This document shows, one piece after another, positions 17,226 through 25,580 of a DNA stretch of 64,000 bases. The position numbers and the translations under genes are program-made. Below the pieces are notes generated by a model. That model saw nothing but the letters and a program-made list of their open reading frames with translations, did no database searches and had not been told where the DNA came from. The stretch is from assembly GCA_036396795.1 (NCBI GenBank), contig DASWKF010000063.1, forward strand, positions 1-64,000, written 5' to 3'. Within the stretch, counting starts at the first letter, position 1, and each line of letters opens with the position of its first letter. The DNA comes from JAHEEM01 sp036396795 (GTDB lineage: Bacteria > Pseudomonadota > Gammaproteobacteria > Steroidobacterales > Rariloculaceae).

Positions 17226-17455
17226 GCCGCCAGGAACGCCTCGACCGCAACCGGATCGAGCGGCTGAGCCGGGAGCTCGGATTCTCCGCCGACGAGCACG
17301 GGGACTCGCAAACCGTAGCGTTTCTTGAGCTCGACGTCGCGATCGACGTCCACCACCCGAAGCTCCGCGCGGCCCTCGATCAGCGGCTGAAGCTCACCTT
17401 CGAGGCAGTCGCAAAGATGGCAGCCCGGACGGCTGTAGAGAGTCAGTACCTTCAT
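17222..17455 (-). CDS. Glutaredoxin-like thioredoxin-fold protein (DUF836)
   Basis: A 77-residue thioredoxin-fold protein with a CXXC-type site in LTLYSRPGCHLCDCLEGEL, a following VVDVDRD strand and a cis-Pro region in LRVPVLVGG. It matches the DUF836/glutaredoxin-2-like group. The start is the ATG overlapping the rseC stop (ATGA); upstream in-frame sequence is the antisense-like shadow of rseC. Wedged between rseC and lepA, it may serve a redox function linked to the RseC cysteines, but that is inference. Confidence 0.85.
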   Translation of the reverse strand: MKVLTLYSRPGCHLCDCLEGELQPLIEGRAELRVVDVDRDVELKKRYGLRVPVLVGGESELPAQPLDPVAVEAFLAA

Positions 17456-17874
17456 CGCGGCGACACGACGCGCAAGGTTCCGGACATGCTCGCGAACACG
17501 CCGTCGCTGCGGCTGCTCATCAGGGTCACGCCCCCGATCAAGCCTAGGCCTGCGCCGAGCAGACAGCTCAAATCGGTGCCGCCTAGCGCGGCTCCGGCAA
17601 CGGCGCCGAGCAGCAGGCCGGCCCAGGGCACGCCATGCGCCCACAGCGCGCTCCTGAGCAGTGCCGCCGCGGATACCGAAACCACGATCTCGTCGCCGAC
17701 CGCGATGGATGGACAGGCGGCGACGCGAACGTCCGCGACGGGCGCGCACGCCAGCGAAACGCAGCCGCCCCTACAGCCCTCGCATCCGCTTCCGGCGAGC
17801 ACTTCGAGGCGCAGCCCGCCGTCCGGGTTGATAGCGAGCACTCGTGCGCGGGCGGCGACCAAAGCGTCGGTCAT
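17452..17874 (-). CDS. rseC: RseC/MucC family protein (sigma-E regulator, SoxR reducing system)
   Basis: An integral membrane protein of 140 residues in the sigma-E locus. The N-terminal cytoplasmic part holds four cysteines (SGCEGCRGGCVSLAC), as in RseC. Two membrane helices follow (AGLLLGAVAGAALGG and LLGAGLGLIGGVTLM). In E. coli RseC has a minor positive effect on sigma-E and helps reduce SoxR. Its place after rseB supports the call. Confidence 0.87.
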   Translation of the reverse strand: MTDALVAARARVLAINPDGGLRLEVLAGSGCEGCRGGCVSLACAPVADVRVAACPSIAVGDEIVVSVSAAALLRSALWAHGVPWAGLLLGAVAGAALGGTDLSCLLGAGLGLIGGVTLMSSRSDGVFASMSGTLRVVSPR

Positions 17875-17924
17875 TTGAGATCAAAGCCTGGGAGACGTTC
17901 GGAACGCTATCTTACCGGGCGGGA

Positions 17925-18887
17925 TCACCGGGCGCGAAGCGACTTCGCGATGGCCTCGACGGTCTGCTGCGGCACCTCGCCGACAGCCGTGACCGGCCGT
18001 CCTCCAACCGTCAAAGAATAAGCGTTCGCGGTGCCCAGCCGAGAGAAGCCGGCAGCGACCTCAGGTGTGCTCTTGGGGTCCTCGATGAACACCGATACCG
18101 TCGCCAAGCCGTCCGAAACGACGAAATGATTGACCGGGTAACGCGATCCCGCCATCGGCCCCTGCATCGCGGCCGAAAGCTGGAAGCCGCTCGGAAGCTC
18201 GGTTTGAGCCAGGCTCAAGGTCTGTTCAGTCTGCGGCACCATCGCCGGCGGCCGGTACAGCGTGAACCCCGCGGTATTGATTGTCGGCTCCACTGCGGAC
18301 TTCGGAATCTCGCCGGAGATCTCGATTTGAGTGAATAGGATCTGCTCGACGGTGTTTCCGGCCTCGTCCACGAGCTGAGACTTCAACGGCATCGCCGTCT
18401 CGGTGTCCAGCCAGAGGCGGTAGCCGTAGCGATAGTCGTCCTTGGGAATGATGCTGACGACCTGCGTGCGGCGCTGCGCGATCCGCTCCGTGCGTCGATG
18501 CAGATTGAAGCTGTAGTGTGAAAGTTCGGGCGAATAACTCGGAAGCACCGAGACCAGAGGGCTTGGGTCGCTGCGGTCCTCCAGCAAGACCGTCTCCGTG
18601 TCCGGCAGAATGCACCAAACCTCGTTCTCGCGGCGAATGATCTCCCGGCCCGCGCCGTCCAGAGACATGATGCGCTCGCTGATGCGACCGGCGTCGTTGC
18701 GATGGACGATCAGCAAGGTTTCCGCGACCTCGCCCTGCAAGTGGACGAAGGTGCCGCGATAATTCAAATCCTCTACCGCGCTGTTCATTTGCGCGATCCA
18801 GCTCTGGGCATCCTGAGCCGCGGCGCCGACTGCGACCAAAGCCGCGGCACCGAGCAAAGCAAGCCTGCTGATCGATCGACGCGGCAT
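17925..18887 (-). CDS. rseB: Sigma-E regulatory protein RseB/MucB
   Basis: A periplasmic protein that shields RseA from DegS-type cleavage and senses mislocalised LPS or lipoprotein. It has a signal peptide (RLALLGAAALVAVGAAAQ) and the MucB/RseB N-terminal domain (LNYRGTFVHLQGEVAETLLIVHRNDAGRISERI), followed by the smaller C-terminal domain (YPVNHFVVSDGLATVSVFIE). 320 residues. Four bases separate it from the rseA stop. Confidence 0.93.
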   Translation of the reverse strand: MPRRSISRLALLGAAALVAVGAAAQDAQSWIAQMNSAVEDLNYRGTFVHLQGEVAETLLIVHRNDAGRISERIMSLDGAGREIIRRENEVWCILPDTETVLLEDRSDPSPLVSVLPSYSPELSHYSFNLHRRTERIAQRRTQVVSIIPKDDYRYGYRLWLDTETAMPLKSQLVDEAGNTVEQILFTQIEISGEIPKSAVEPTINTAGFTLYRPPAMVPQTEQTLSLAQTELPSGFQLSAAMQGPMAGSRYPVNHFVVSDGLATVSVFIEDPKSTPEVAAGFSRLGTANAYSLTVGGRPVTAVGEVPQQTVEAIAKSLRAR

Positions 18888-18891
18888 GGGG

Positions 18892-19482
18892 CTACTCGGC
18901 GGGCTCCGCTTCCGTCACGACCTGCCAGACGTTGGAGTCGCTGGCGACGGCAGAGTCGATCGAAGCCCGCCGGATCGCCGGTGTGTACTGGCCGTGCTGC
19001 ATCAAATAATTCGTGAGGGTCATCGATCCCTCCGTTCCCGGGGCTTCCGGCACGACGTAGCTCGGCGGCTGCTCCGAGTCTCCAGTCGCCAGCCCTCGAT
19101 CGACGGCAACCGTGGGCGCGCCGTCCCCGTCGTTGAAGCCAATGCCGCTACTCAAAGCGAAGATCGCGATCCCGGCAACGCTCGCCGCGATACCGACACC
19201 GACAGCCGGTCGAGTCAACCGCCGCACCCAGCCCGGCTCCGGCGGGCTTCTCCGCACGGGAACATAGACCCCTTCCAGCGCGGCGCTGAGTCTGCGGCGC
19301 AACACGTCCGGGTCGGGGCCCAGCAACTCGCCGCGTAGCGCCGCGCCTGCCACTGCATACCGAAGCGCCTTACCGCGCGCCTCGGGGTCGCGTTCCAGGC
19401 GGCGGACCAAGAACTCGCACTCGTCCGCGGATAGCTCGTCGTCGGCGAATGCGGAAATCTGCTGAAATATCGGCTCTGTCAT
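18892..19482 (-). CDS. rseA: Anti-sigma-E factor RseA/MucA
   Basis: A single-pass inner-membrane protein that holds sigma-E inactive. The N-terminal anti-sigma domain starts with the family motif ISAFADDELSADECEFLVRRL; the membrane helix is at about residues 94-113 (GVGIAASVAGIAIFALSS); the rest is periplasmic and ends near a NVWQVV stretch. 196 residues. It sits 6 bases after rpoE. The DegS/RseP cascade would degrade it under envelope stress; rseP is in this window at 61804-63249. Confidence 0.92.
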   Translation of the reverse strand: MTEPIFQQISAFADDELSADECEFLVRRLERDPEARGKALRYAVAGAALRGELLGPDPDVLRRRLSAALEGVYVPVRRSPPEPGWVRRLTRPAVGVGIAASVAGIAIFALSSGIGFNDGDGAPTVAVDRGLATGDSEQPPSYVVPEAPGTEGSMTLTNYLMQHGQYTPAIRRASIDSAVASDSNVWQVVTEAEPAE

Positions 19483-19488
19483 GCGGTT

Positions 19489-20112
19489 TCACTCAAGCAG
19501 GGGTCTGATTCTCTTATCGATCGCCTCTCGGGCCCTGAAGATTCTCGATCGGACCGTTCCGACCGGGCATTCCATGGTTTGGGCGATCTCCTCGTAGCTC
19601 ATGCCCTCGATCTCGCGCAGCAGGATTGCCGTCCGCAAATCCTCAGGCAACTCGTTGATCGCCTTGTTGACGGTCTGGCGCAGCTCTTCCGACAGCGTCA
19701 AGCGCTCCGGCGTATCGATGTCCTTGAGCTTGGCGAAAATCTCGCCCTGCTCCGAGTCTTGAAGGTCCAAGTCGTAGTAGGTCGGCCTACGGCTCGCCGC
19801 CACGACATGGTTTTTCGCCGTGTTGATCGCAATCCGATACAACCACGTATAAAAAGCGCTATCCCCTCTGAACGAGCGAACCGCGCGATAAGCCTTCAGA
19901 AATGCCTCCTGAGCTACGTCGAGCGCCTCGGACGAATCTCGCACATACCTCATAATCAGCTTCAGAATCTTGTGCTGGTACTTGACGACCAGCAAATCGA
20001 ACGCCGACCGGTCGCCCTGTTGGACCCGTTTGACGAGCGCTAGATCGGAGGCACGATCCGTCGTGGGACGTTGTACGGCGGACGGCCCCATTTGCTTCTC
20101 GGTAGACCCCAT
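19489..20112 (-). CDS. rpoE: RNA polymerase sigma-E factor (RpoE/AlgU)
   Basis: An extracytoplasmic-function sigma factor that drives the envelope stress response. Region 2 is clear (DLLVVKYQHKILKLIMRY ... EALDVAQEAFLKAYRA ... FYTWLYRIAINTAKN), as is region 4 (INELPEDLRTAILLREIEGMSYEEIAQTMECPVGTVRSRI, shown here in parts only by its ends). The frame is open far upstream, but homology begins around ATG 20112; ATG 20091 would give 200 residues and is also possible. It heads the rpoE-rseA-rseB-rseC unit. Confidence 0.95.
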   Translation of the reverse strand: MGSTEKQMGPSAVQRPTTDRASDLALVKRVQQGDRSAFDLLVVKYQHKILKLIMRYVRDSSEALDVAQEAFLKAYRAVRSFRGDSAFYTWLYRIAINTAKNHVVAASRRPTYYDLDLQDSEQGEIFAKLKDIDTPERLTLSEELRQTVNKAINELPEDLRTAILLREIEGMSYEEIAQTMECPVGTVRSRIFRAREAIDKRIRPLLE

Positions 20113-20150
20113 GTCGCTTGGAAAGTTCTGCTCCCAAACAAACCGGTTCT

Positions 20151-20178
20151 CTTGAGCCGGCGTACTGTGACGTAGTTC
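20151..20178 (-). promoter_or_regulatory. Candidate sigma-E-type autoregulatory promoter of rpoE
   Basis: On the minus strand GAACTA is followed after 16 bases by CTCAAG, close to the sigma-E pattern GAACTT-N16/17-TCTGA but imperfect in both boxes. It lies 39-66 bases before the rpoE start. Autoregulation of rpoE is common in gammaproteobacteria. A sigma-70-like TAGAAT (20190-20195, minus strand) preceded by TGT lies further upstream. Confidence 0.3.
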
Positions 20179-20222
20179 TGTTTGGGTTGATTCTAACAGG
20201 CAGCCGACCGGGATAGCAGCGA

Positions 20223-20672
20223 TTATGGCAAGCCCGAAATGCCGGGTCGGCGCCGTAGGGCCGCCTGGAGTCGCCGCCACGTCTCGCTGTCGAATTGGTC
20301 GCGCAACAGCAGTATCCGCAGCTTCTCGCTCCCGTCCGAAAGCACGAGATACGCCCACCAGCGGCCGAATCGCGAGCCCGGCGCCGCAAACAGATCCGCC
20401 AACCCGCGCTCCGGCAGGGCCCAGCCACCGCTCGAATCCCGGACCAGTCGCTCGGGCCGCCCCGGCCGTCGAGCACACGCATGCGCGGCGATGCCCGCCA
20501 ACAGCAACGGCTTCAGCAGCCACGGCACCGCGAGCGCGAGCACGGCCGCGACGGCGACGCCGTGCGTCGCCAAAAGCCAAAGCCCGAGGATGCGGGACGC
20601 GCGGGGCTCAAGAATGCAGGCCGGACCGGATACGCCGGAGCAGCGCTTCGAGCTCGGGGTCGTCGGAGACAT
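20223..20672 (-). CDS. YgfX/CptA-like membrane protein
   Basis: A protein of about 149 residues with the YgfX pattern: ILEPRASRILGLWLLATHGVAVAAVLALAVPW (first half is a membrane helix, then LLKPLLLAGIAAHA), followed by a cytoplasmic beta-rich part (WWAYLVLSDGSEKLRILLLRDQFDSETWRRLQAALR). Genes of this family follow sdhE, as here. The chosen ATG 20672 overlaps the end of sdhE by 65 bases; no nearer standard start exists in frame, so the exact start is uncertain. YgfX in E. coli has been proposed as a toxin-like inhibitor of cytoskeletal proteins; function here is unproven. Confidence 0.72.
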   Translation of the reverse strand: MSPTTPSSKRCSGVSGPACILEPRASRILGLWLLATHGVAVAAVLALAVPWLLKPLLLAGIAAHACARRPGRPERLVRDSSGGWALPERGLADLFAAPGSRFGRWWAYLVLSDGSEKLRILLLRDQFDSETWRRLQAALRRRPGISGLP

Positions 20673-20853
20673 GCCGCGCCAAAAGGTAGGCGTGCAAATC
20701 CGGGTCCGGAAGCTCCAAAAGCTGCTGAAATCTTGCCTTATCGCCGGGGCCGAGCGCGGCATAGCGCGTCTCGAGGAAGCGGATCAGCAAGATATCGAGC
20801 TCCCGCATCCCCCGCCTGCAACGCCAACGCAACTTCGCGGCGTGCTCGCTCAC
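20608..20853 (-). CDS. sdhE: FAD assembly factor SdhE (succinate dehydrogenase assembly factor 2)
   Basis: An 81-residue helical protein that promotes covalent flavinylation of SdhA. The diagnostic motif RRGMRELD (consensus RGMLELD) is at residues 14-21, followed by LLIRFLETRYAAL and LLELPDPDLHAYLLAR. It begins 6 bases after the sdhB stop, so it is co-transcribed with its client. Confidence 0.94.
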   Translation of the reverse strand: MSEHAAKLRWRCRRGMRELDILLIRFLETRYAALGPGDKARFQQLLELPDPDLHAYLLARHVSDDPELEALLRRIRSGLHS

Positions 20854-20859
20854 GAAAGC

Positions 20860-21642
20860 TCAATGCCGGCGTTGGACGAGAAGCTTCTTGATCTCGGCGA
20901 TCGACCTGCCCGGATTCAGATCCTTGGGGCATGCGCGCGTGCAGTTGAGTATCGTGTGACAGCGATACAGGCGAAACGGATCCTCGAGCTCGTCGAGCCG
21001 TTCTCCCGTCGCCTCGTCGCGGCTGTCGACTATCCAGCGGTAGGCTTGCAGCAGCGCTGCCGGTCCGAGGTAGCGGTCGGGGTTCCACCAATAGCTCGGA
21101 CAGGACGTCGAGCAACAGGCGCACAAGATGCAGGCCGAAGGCAGATCGATCTTCTCCTGATCTTCCTTGGACTGCAGGCGTTCCCGATCGGGCGGCGGCG
21201 GCGTGCGCGTTTGCAGCCACGGCTTGATGGAAGCGTACTGGGCGTAAAAGTTGGTCAGATCGGGCACGAGATCCTTGACGACGGGCATGTGCGGCAGCGG
21301 GTAGACCTTGACGGTTCCCTTGACCTCGGCGACGGGCTTGATACAGGCGAGCGTATTGGTGCCATCGATGTTCATCGCGCAGGAACCGCAGATTCCCTCG
21401 CGGCAGGAACGTCGGAACGTCAGCGTCGGGTCGATCTCGCTCTTGATCTTGATGAGCGCGTCCAAAACCATGGGCCCGCAGCGGCTCATGTCCACGTGAT
21501 ACGTGTCCAGCCTCGGGTTTTTGGCCGAAGTCGGGTCGTAGCGGTAGATCGAGAATTTCCTGCTGTTGGCCGAGGCGCCGGGATCGTTGTGCACGACACC
21601 GGTTTGAACCTTCGATCCGGCCGGCAGATTGAATTTTGCCAT
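20860..21642 (-). CDS. sdhB: Succinate dehydrogenase iron-sulfur subunit
   Basis: Carries electrons from SdhA to quinone via three Fe-S clusters. The 2Fe-2S ligands are in RRSCREGICGSCAMNIDG with a fourth Cys in NTLACIKP; the 4Fe-4S and 3Fe-4S ligands are in CILCACCSTSCPSYWWN and CHTILNCTRACPKDLNP. 260 residues; a slightly extended C-terminal segment (SIAEIKKLLVQRRH) is normal. It is 45 bases downstream of sdhA. Confidence 0.97.
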   Translation of the reverse strand: MAKFNLPAGSKVQTGVVHNDPGASANSRKFSIYRYDPTSAKNPRLDTYHVDMSRCGPMVLDALIKIKSEIDPTLTFRRSCREGICGSCAMNIDGTNTLACIKPVAEVKGTVKVYPLPHMPVVKDLVPDLTNFYAQYASIKPWLQTRTPPPPDRERLQSKEDQEKIDLPSACILCACCSTSCPSYWWNPDRYLGPAALLQAYRWIVDSRDEATGERLDELEDPFRLYRCHTILNCTRACPKDLNPGRSIAEIKKLLVQRRH

Positions 21643-21687
21643 CGCTAATCCTTACTCACTAAGTAAAGCGTTCCGTTCGGGTCGATG

Positions 21688-23475
21688 TCAATATGTTCGT
21701 GCCTTCGGCGGAATCGCCTCGACGTCCTTCGTCAGAGTCTGCAATTGCACGGCGCGGTCGTCAAAGCGCACCGAGCCGTCGGGATTCACCCACGCTAATG
21801 TGTGCTTGAGCCATCGCTCGTCGTCCCTCTCGGGATAGTCTTCCCGGGCCTGAGCGCCGCGGCTCTCCGTCCTGTGCAGAGCCGACTTGATCGTCGCCAT
21901 CGCCTGTAGCAGCAAATTTTCGAGCTCCATCGTCTCGATCAGATCCGTGTTCCAGATCAGCGACCGATCGGTGACCGAGACGTCGGAGAACGAGGCGAAT
22001 ATCGGCTCGAGCAGGTCGATCCCCTCTTGCAGGGACTCGCCCGTGCGGAAAACCGCGGCGTGGTTCTGCATCGCGCGCTGCATAGCGAGCCGAATCTCGG
22101 CCGTGCCCGACGATCCCTTGGCGTGGCGCAGCTCGTCGACCCGGGCGACGGCCTCTTCGCCGGCCCCCGCGGCCAGCGGTTTGGAGCGCGTATTCGGCTT
22201 GATGAGTTGCCCGCAGCGAATCGCCGCGGCGCGGCCGAAGACGACGAGATCGATCAGCGAGTTCGAGCCGAGGCGGTTCGCGCCATGCACCGACACGCAG
22301 GCCGCTTCGCCGACGGCCATGAGGCCCGGCACGATCCCTTCCCGGCCGTCGGCATCCTTGGTGATGACCTCGCCGTGGTAGTTCGTCGGCACGCCGCCCA
22401 TGTTGTAGTGAACCGTGGGAATGACCGGAATCGGCTCTTTGGTGATGTCGACCCCGGCGAAAATCCTTGATGTTTCCGCGATGCCGGGCAAACGCTCCTC
22501 GATGACCTCGGTGCCCAGATGCTCGAGGTGCAGATGCACGTGGTCTTTCTCGGCGCCGACGCCGCGGCCCTCGCGGACCTCGATCGTGATCGAGCGGCTG
22601 ACGACGTCGCGTGAGGCCAGATCCTTGGCGTTGGGCGCATAGCGCTCCATGAACCGCTCGCCCTCGGAGTTGGTCAAGTACCCCCCCTCGCCGCGCGAGC
22701 CTTCGGTGATCAGCATGCCGGCGCCGTAGATTCCGGTCGGATGGAACTGCACGAACTCCATATCCTGAAGGGGCAGCCCGGCGCGCAGCACCATCGCATT
22801 ACCGTCGCCGGTGCAGATGTGCGCCGACGTGCAGGAGAAATAGGCGCGACCGTAGCCGCCCGTCGCCAATATGACCATGTGACATCGAAAGCGGTGCAGC
22901 CGTCCTTCGGCGAGATCGATCGCGACCACACCGCGACAAGCGCCGTTTTCCATGATGAGATCGACCGCGAAAAACTCGACGAAAAACTCCGCGTCATACT
23001 TCAGGGACTGCTGGTACAAGGTATGCAGCATGGCGTGGCCGGTGCGATCGGCGGCGGCGCAGGTTCGCTGCGCCGTGCCCTTGCCGAAATGCGTCGTCAT
23101 GCCGCCGAAAGGCCGCTGGTAGATGTGCCCGTCCTCGGTTCGGGAAAACGGCACGCCGTAGTGCTCGAGCTCGATCACCGCGGCCGGCGCTTCCTTGCAC
23201 ATGTACTCGATCGCGTCCTGGTCACCGAGCCAGTCCGAGCCCTTGACCGTGTCGTACATGTGCCAGCGCCAATCGTCCTCGCCCATATTGCCCAGCGCCG
23301 CGCTGATCCCGCCTTGCGCGGCGACGGTATGGCTACGCGTCGGAAACACCTTGCTCAAGCAGGCGGTCGACAAGCCCTGCTCCGCCAACCCTAGGGTCGC
23401 GCGCAGGCCGGCACCGCCGGCACCGATGACGACGACGTCGTAACTGTGCTCGATGAACTCGTAGTCCTTGCTCAT
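21688..23475 (-). CDS. sdhA: Succinate dehydrogenase flavoprotein subunit
   Basis: Oxidises succinate to fumarate in the TCA cycle and complex II. The Rossmann motif is VVVIGAGGAGLRATLGLAEQG; the FAD-linking His is in SHTVAAQGGISAALGN; the active-site segment is HFGKGTAQRTCAAADRTGHAMLHTLYQQ; later DLVVFGRAAA and the C-terminal KHTLAWVNPDG are standard. Start ATG 23475 overlaps the sdhD stop (ATGA), giving 595 residues; in-frame sequence upstream is unrelated. Confidence 0.97.
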   Translation of the reverse strand: MSKDYEFIEHSYDVVVIGAGGAGLRATLGLAEQGLSTACLSKVFPTRSHTVAAQGGISAALGNMGEDDWRWHMYDTVKGSDWLGDQDAIEYMCKEAPAAVIELEHYGVPFSRTEDGHIYQRPFGGMTTHFGKGTAQRTCAAADRTGHAMLHTLYQQSLKYDAEFFVEFFAVDLIMENGACRGVVAIDLAEGRLHRFRCHMVILATGGYGRAYFSCTSAHICTGDGNAMVLRAGLPLQDMEFVQFHPTGIYGAGMLITEGSRGEGGYLTNSEGERFMERYAPNAKDLASRDVVSRSITIEVREGRGVGAEKDHVHLHLEHLGTEVIEERLPGIAETSRIFAGVDITKEPIPVIPTVHYNMGGVPTNYHGEVITKDADGREGIVPGLMAVGEAACVSVHGANRLGSNSLIDLVVFGRAAAIRCGQLIKPNTRSKPLAAGAGEEAVARVDELRHAKGSSGTAEIRLAMQRAMQNHAAVFRTGESLQEGIDLLEPIFASFSDVSVTDRSLIWNTDLIETMELENLLLQAMATIKSALHRTESRGAQAREDYPERDDERWLKHTLAWVNPDGSVRFDDRAVQLQTLTKDVEAIPPKARTY

Positions 23476-23858
23476 GCCTGAGCCCCGAACGCGAGCTTGA
23501 GCACGGCGAATGCGCCGGCAACGGCCAGAGAAACGTGCAGGAAAGTCGATAGAATCAGTGTGGCGATCTTGACTGCGTTGGCGTGCACATAGTCCTCGAC
23601 CACTATCTGCACGCCGAGCTGCGAGTGGTAACACGAGGTCAACACGCTGATCAGAAGCAGCACGCTGATCGTGGGGCGCCGGACCCAGGCGGCTACCGTC
23701 GCATATTCCCAATCATCGATGCCGAGCGCGGCTATTGCCAGCCACAGACCGAGCACCGCGAGCGCGACCGCGGACACGCGCTGTCGCCACCAATGCTCCG
23801 TGCCGTCCTTCGCGGAGCCGAGACCCAGCACTCGATTCAGCGGTGTAACGAGATTCAT
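23472..23858 (-). CDS. sdhD: Succinate dehydrogenase membrane anchor subunit SdhD
   Basis: A 128-residue membrane anchor with three helices (VSAVALAVLGLWLAIAALG, PTISVLLLISVLTSCYHSQLG, IATLILSTFLHVSLAVAGAF). The heme-ligand region is SCYHSQLGVQIVVEDYVH, typical of SdhD. The ATG at 23858 was chosen because MNLVTPLNRVLGLGSAKDGTEHWW is the conserved N-terminus. Confidence 0.93.
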   Translation of the reverse strand: MNLVTPLNRVLGLGSAKDGTEHWWRQRVSAVALAVLGLWLAIAALGIDDWEYATVAAWVRRPTISVLLLISVLTSCYHSQLGVQIVVEDYVHANAVKIATLILSTFLHVSLAVAGAFAVLKLAFGAQA

Positions 23859-23869
23859 CGCCGCGCCCT

Positions 23870-24250
23870 TTAGAAGATCGCCAGAAACGAATAAATAAGA
23901 GTCGCCGTCGCTGCGGTAACCACGACGACCCAGCCGCCGAACGCGATCTGCGCGGGCTCGAAGCCGTAGCCTAAGTCCCAAACGAGATGCCGCAAGCCGT
24001 TCGCCAGATGGTAGAAGAAGCAGAAGCAGCAGACGACGTAGCCTATCTTGATCCAAGTCGCGGCCAGAATCGTTGCCGCAGCCGCGTAAGCCTCGGTGCC
24101 GGTGGCGAGGCTCGTGAGCCAGTACACGAGCAAGATCAACCCGGCCGAAAGCCCTAGACCGGTCGCCCTGTGCAGGATCGATAGAACGCTGGTGATCTGC
24201 GGCCGGTAGACCTGCAGGTGCGGCGACAACGGCCGCTCGACCTTGTCCAT
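23870..24250 (-). CDS. sdhC: Succinate dehydrogenase cytochrome b556 subunit SdhC
   Basis: A 126-residue anchor protein that binds heme b and ubiquinone with SdhD. The N-terminal signature RPLSPHLQVYRPQITSVLSI runs into HRATGLGLSAG (quinone site Ser/Arg region), and the heme ligand His is in FFYHLANGLRHLVWD. Three membrane helices. It is preceded after 60 bases by the SdhAF4-type gene. Confidence 0.95.
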   Translation of the reverse strand: MDKVERPLSPHLQVYRPQITSVLSILHRATGLGLSAGLILLVYWLTSLATGTEAYAAAATILAATWIKIGYVVCCFCFFYHLANGLRHLVWDLGYGFEPAQIAFGGWVVVVTAATATLIYSFLAIF

Positions 24251-24310
24251 TCTGCGTTTCCTCAGCTCAGAGTTGCGTAGGTCGGAGCAGGGGCATCCTG
24301 CGCCTACAGT

Positions 24311-24508
24311 CTAAAAATCGATACACCGGCCGGCGCGTTCCCAATCCCCATAACGCGTCGGCTCGGCCCCGCCGGGACCGCCGATCTCGCGTGGTTGACC
24401 GCCGGTTGCGGCGGATTCGGCCGCGGCACCTCCCGAACGAATCGTGGCGGGCGCCTCGGGCAGTTGGGTACTCGCCTCTTCGGCTCTTTGCCCGCCAGAT
24501 TCCTCCAT
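24311..24508 (-). CDS. SdhAF4-type succinate dehydrogenase assembly factor (DUF1674)
   Basis: A 65-residue protein immediately upstream of sdhC on the same strand. Its C-terminus, EIGGPGGAEPTRYGDWERAG followed by RCIDF, is the diagnostic DUF1674/SdhAF4 motif (consensus EPTRYGDWERKGR-DF). The N-terminal half is low-complexity and variable, as in the family. SdhAF4 binds flavinylated SdhA and guards it before SdhB assembly. The overlapping frames on both strands show no such homology. The short length means gene finders may miss it. Confidence 0.85.
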   Translation of the reverse strand: MEESGGQRAEEASTQLPEAPATIRSGGAAAESAATGGQPREIGGPGGAEPTRYGDWERAGRCIDF

Positions 24509-24630
24509 GCGCCAAGTCTGCCAGAAACACCCGGGCCGCGCATCCCGCAGGCGCCGCTTGACCCGGCTCGTGAAGCTGCTAAAAGGGCTCTTGCAGCAGT
24601 AGAACCTATCTCGGAATCCTTGGCGAGTTC

Positions 24631-25578
24631 GTGCCGATCCCAGCTACGCAATTGCCCTGCGCCTTCGACGCGACGCCGAGCACAGCCGTCATCGTCGTCA
24701 GTGGCGACGATGCGCAGCGTTTTCTCAACGCGCAGCTGAGCCGCGACGTGCCGGTTCCCGGCGCGGCGGTCGCGCCGCTGGCGGCATGGCACGATGCCAA
24801 GGGCCGCGTGCAGGCGGTGTTTCGCGTGATAGGCGGCGAGCAGGTGTGGCTGCTGACGCACACCAGCGTCGCCGCTCAGGTCGCAGCCGGGCTCAGACGT
24901 TTCGTGTTGCGCGCCAAGGTCGGCATCGAGGTCGCCGGCGACACCTGCGCGAGCGCCGTCGCGCTCGGGGACTGCGAGTCCTTGTTGGGTGTGGAGGGCA
25001 TCGCGCTCGAGGCTGTGACAGCTGCTCGAGCCGACGCACGGGGTGTCCACTGGATTCGACTCGGCCGTGACTGTATCCAGCTTGCCGGGCCGGCAACCGA
25101 GCTTGAACGCATCCGCACGCGGCTCGGCGACGCGCCGCCGGGCGCGGCCGAGCTGGCGCAGATCCGCCTCGGCCTGCCAGAAGTCAGCGCCGCGCTTCAG
25201 GGACAGTTCGTGCCGCAGATGCTGAATCTCGACCTGCTCGACGGCATCTCGTTCGACAAGGGTTGCTATCCGGGTCAGGAAGTCATCGCCCGCACGCGCA
25301 ATCTGGGTACGGTGAAGCGGCGGATGCTGCGCTTCACCGGCGATATCGAGGGCAGGACGCCGGCACCCGGCTCGTCATTGTTCGATGCCTCGGGAACATC
25401 GGTCGGCGTCGTGATTCGCTCGGCGCGGGCCGAGCGCGGTCTCGAGCTGCTCGCCGTCGCCCAGCTCGACGCCTCGAAGCAACCTCTCGCCTTGGGACCC
25501 ACGGCGGAGCCGGCGCTCAAGCTCGCGACCTTGCCTTACGCGATTGCCGAAACCGTGAGGACGGATCCGGCGGATTGA
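24631..25578 (+). CDS. ygfZ: Folate-binding protein YgfZ
   Basis: A tetrahydrofolate-dependent protein related to GcvT, needed for activity of some Fe-S enzymes. The signature KGCYPGQEVIARTRNLGTVKR contains the conserved Cys. The N-terminal part (VIVVSGDDAQRFLNAQLSRDV) is typical. The GTG at 24631 is the likely start, giving 315 residues; no strong ribosome binding site is seen. It diverges from the sdh operon, whose Fe-S subunit is a plausible client. Confidence 0.92.
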   Translation: MPIPATQLPCAFDATPSTAVIVVSGDDAQRFLNAQLSRDVPVPGAAVAPLAAWHDAKGRVQAVFRVIGGEQVWLLTHTSVAAQVAAGLRRFVLRAKVGIEVAGDTCASAVALGDCESLLGVEGIALEAVTAARADARGVHWIRLGRDCIQLAGPATELERIRTRLGDAPPGAAELAQIRLGLPEVSAALQGQFVPQMLNLDLLDGISFDKGCYPGQEVIARTRNLGTVKRRMLRFTGDIEGRTPAPGSSLFDASGTSVGVVIRSARAERGLELLAVAQLDASKQPLALGPTAEPALKLATLPYAIAETVRTDPAD

Positions 25579-25580
25579 CG

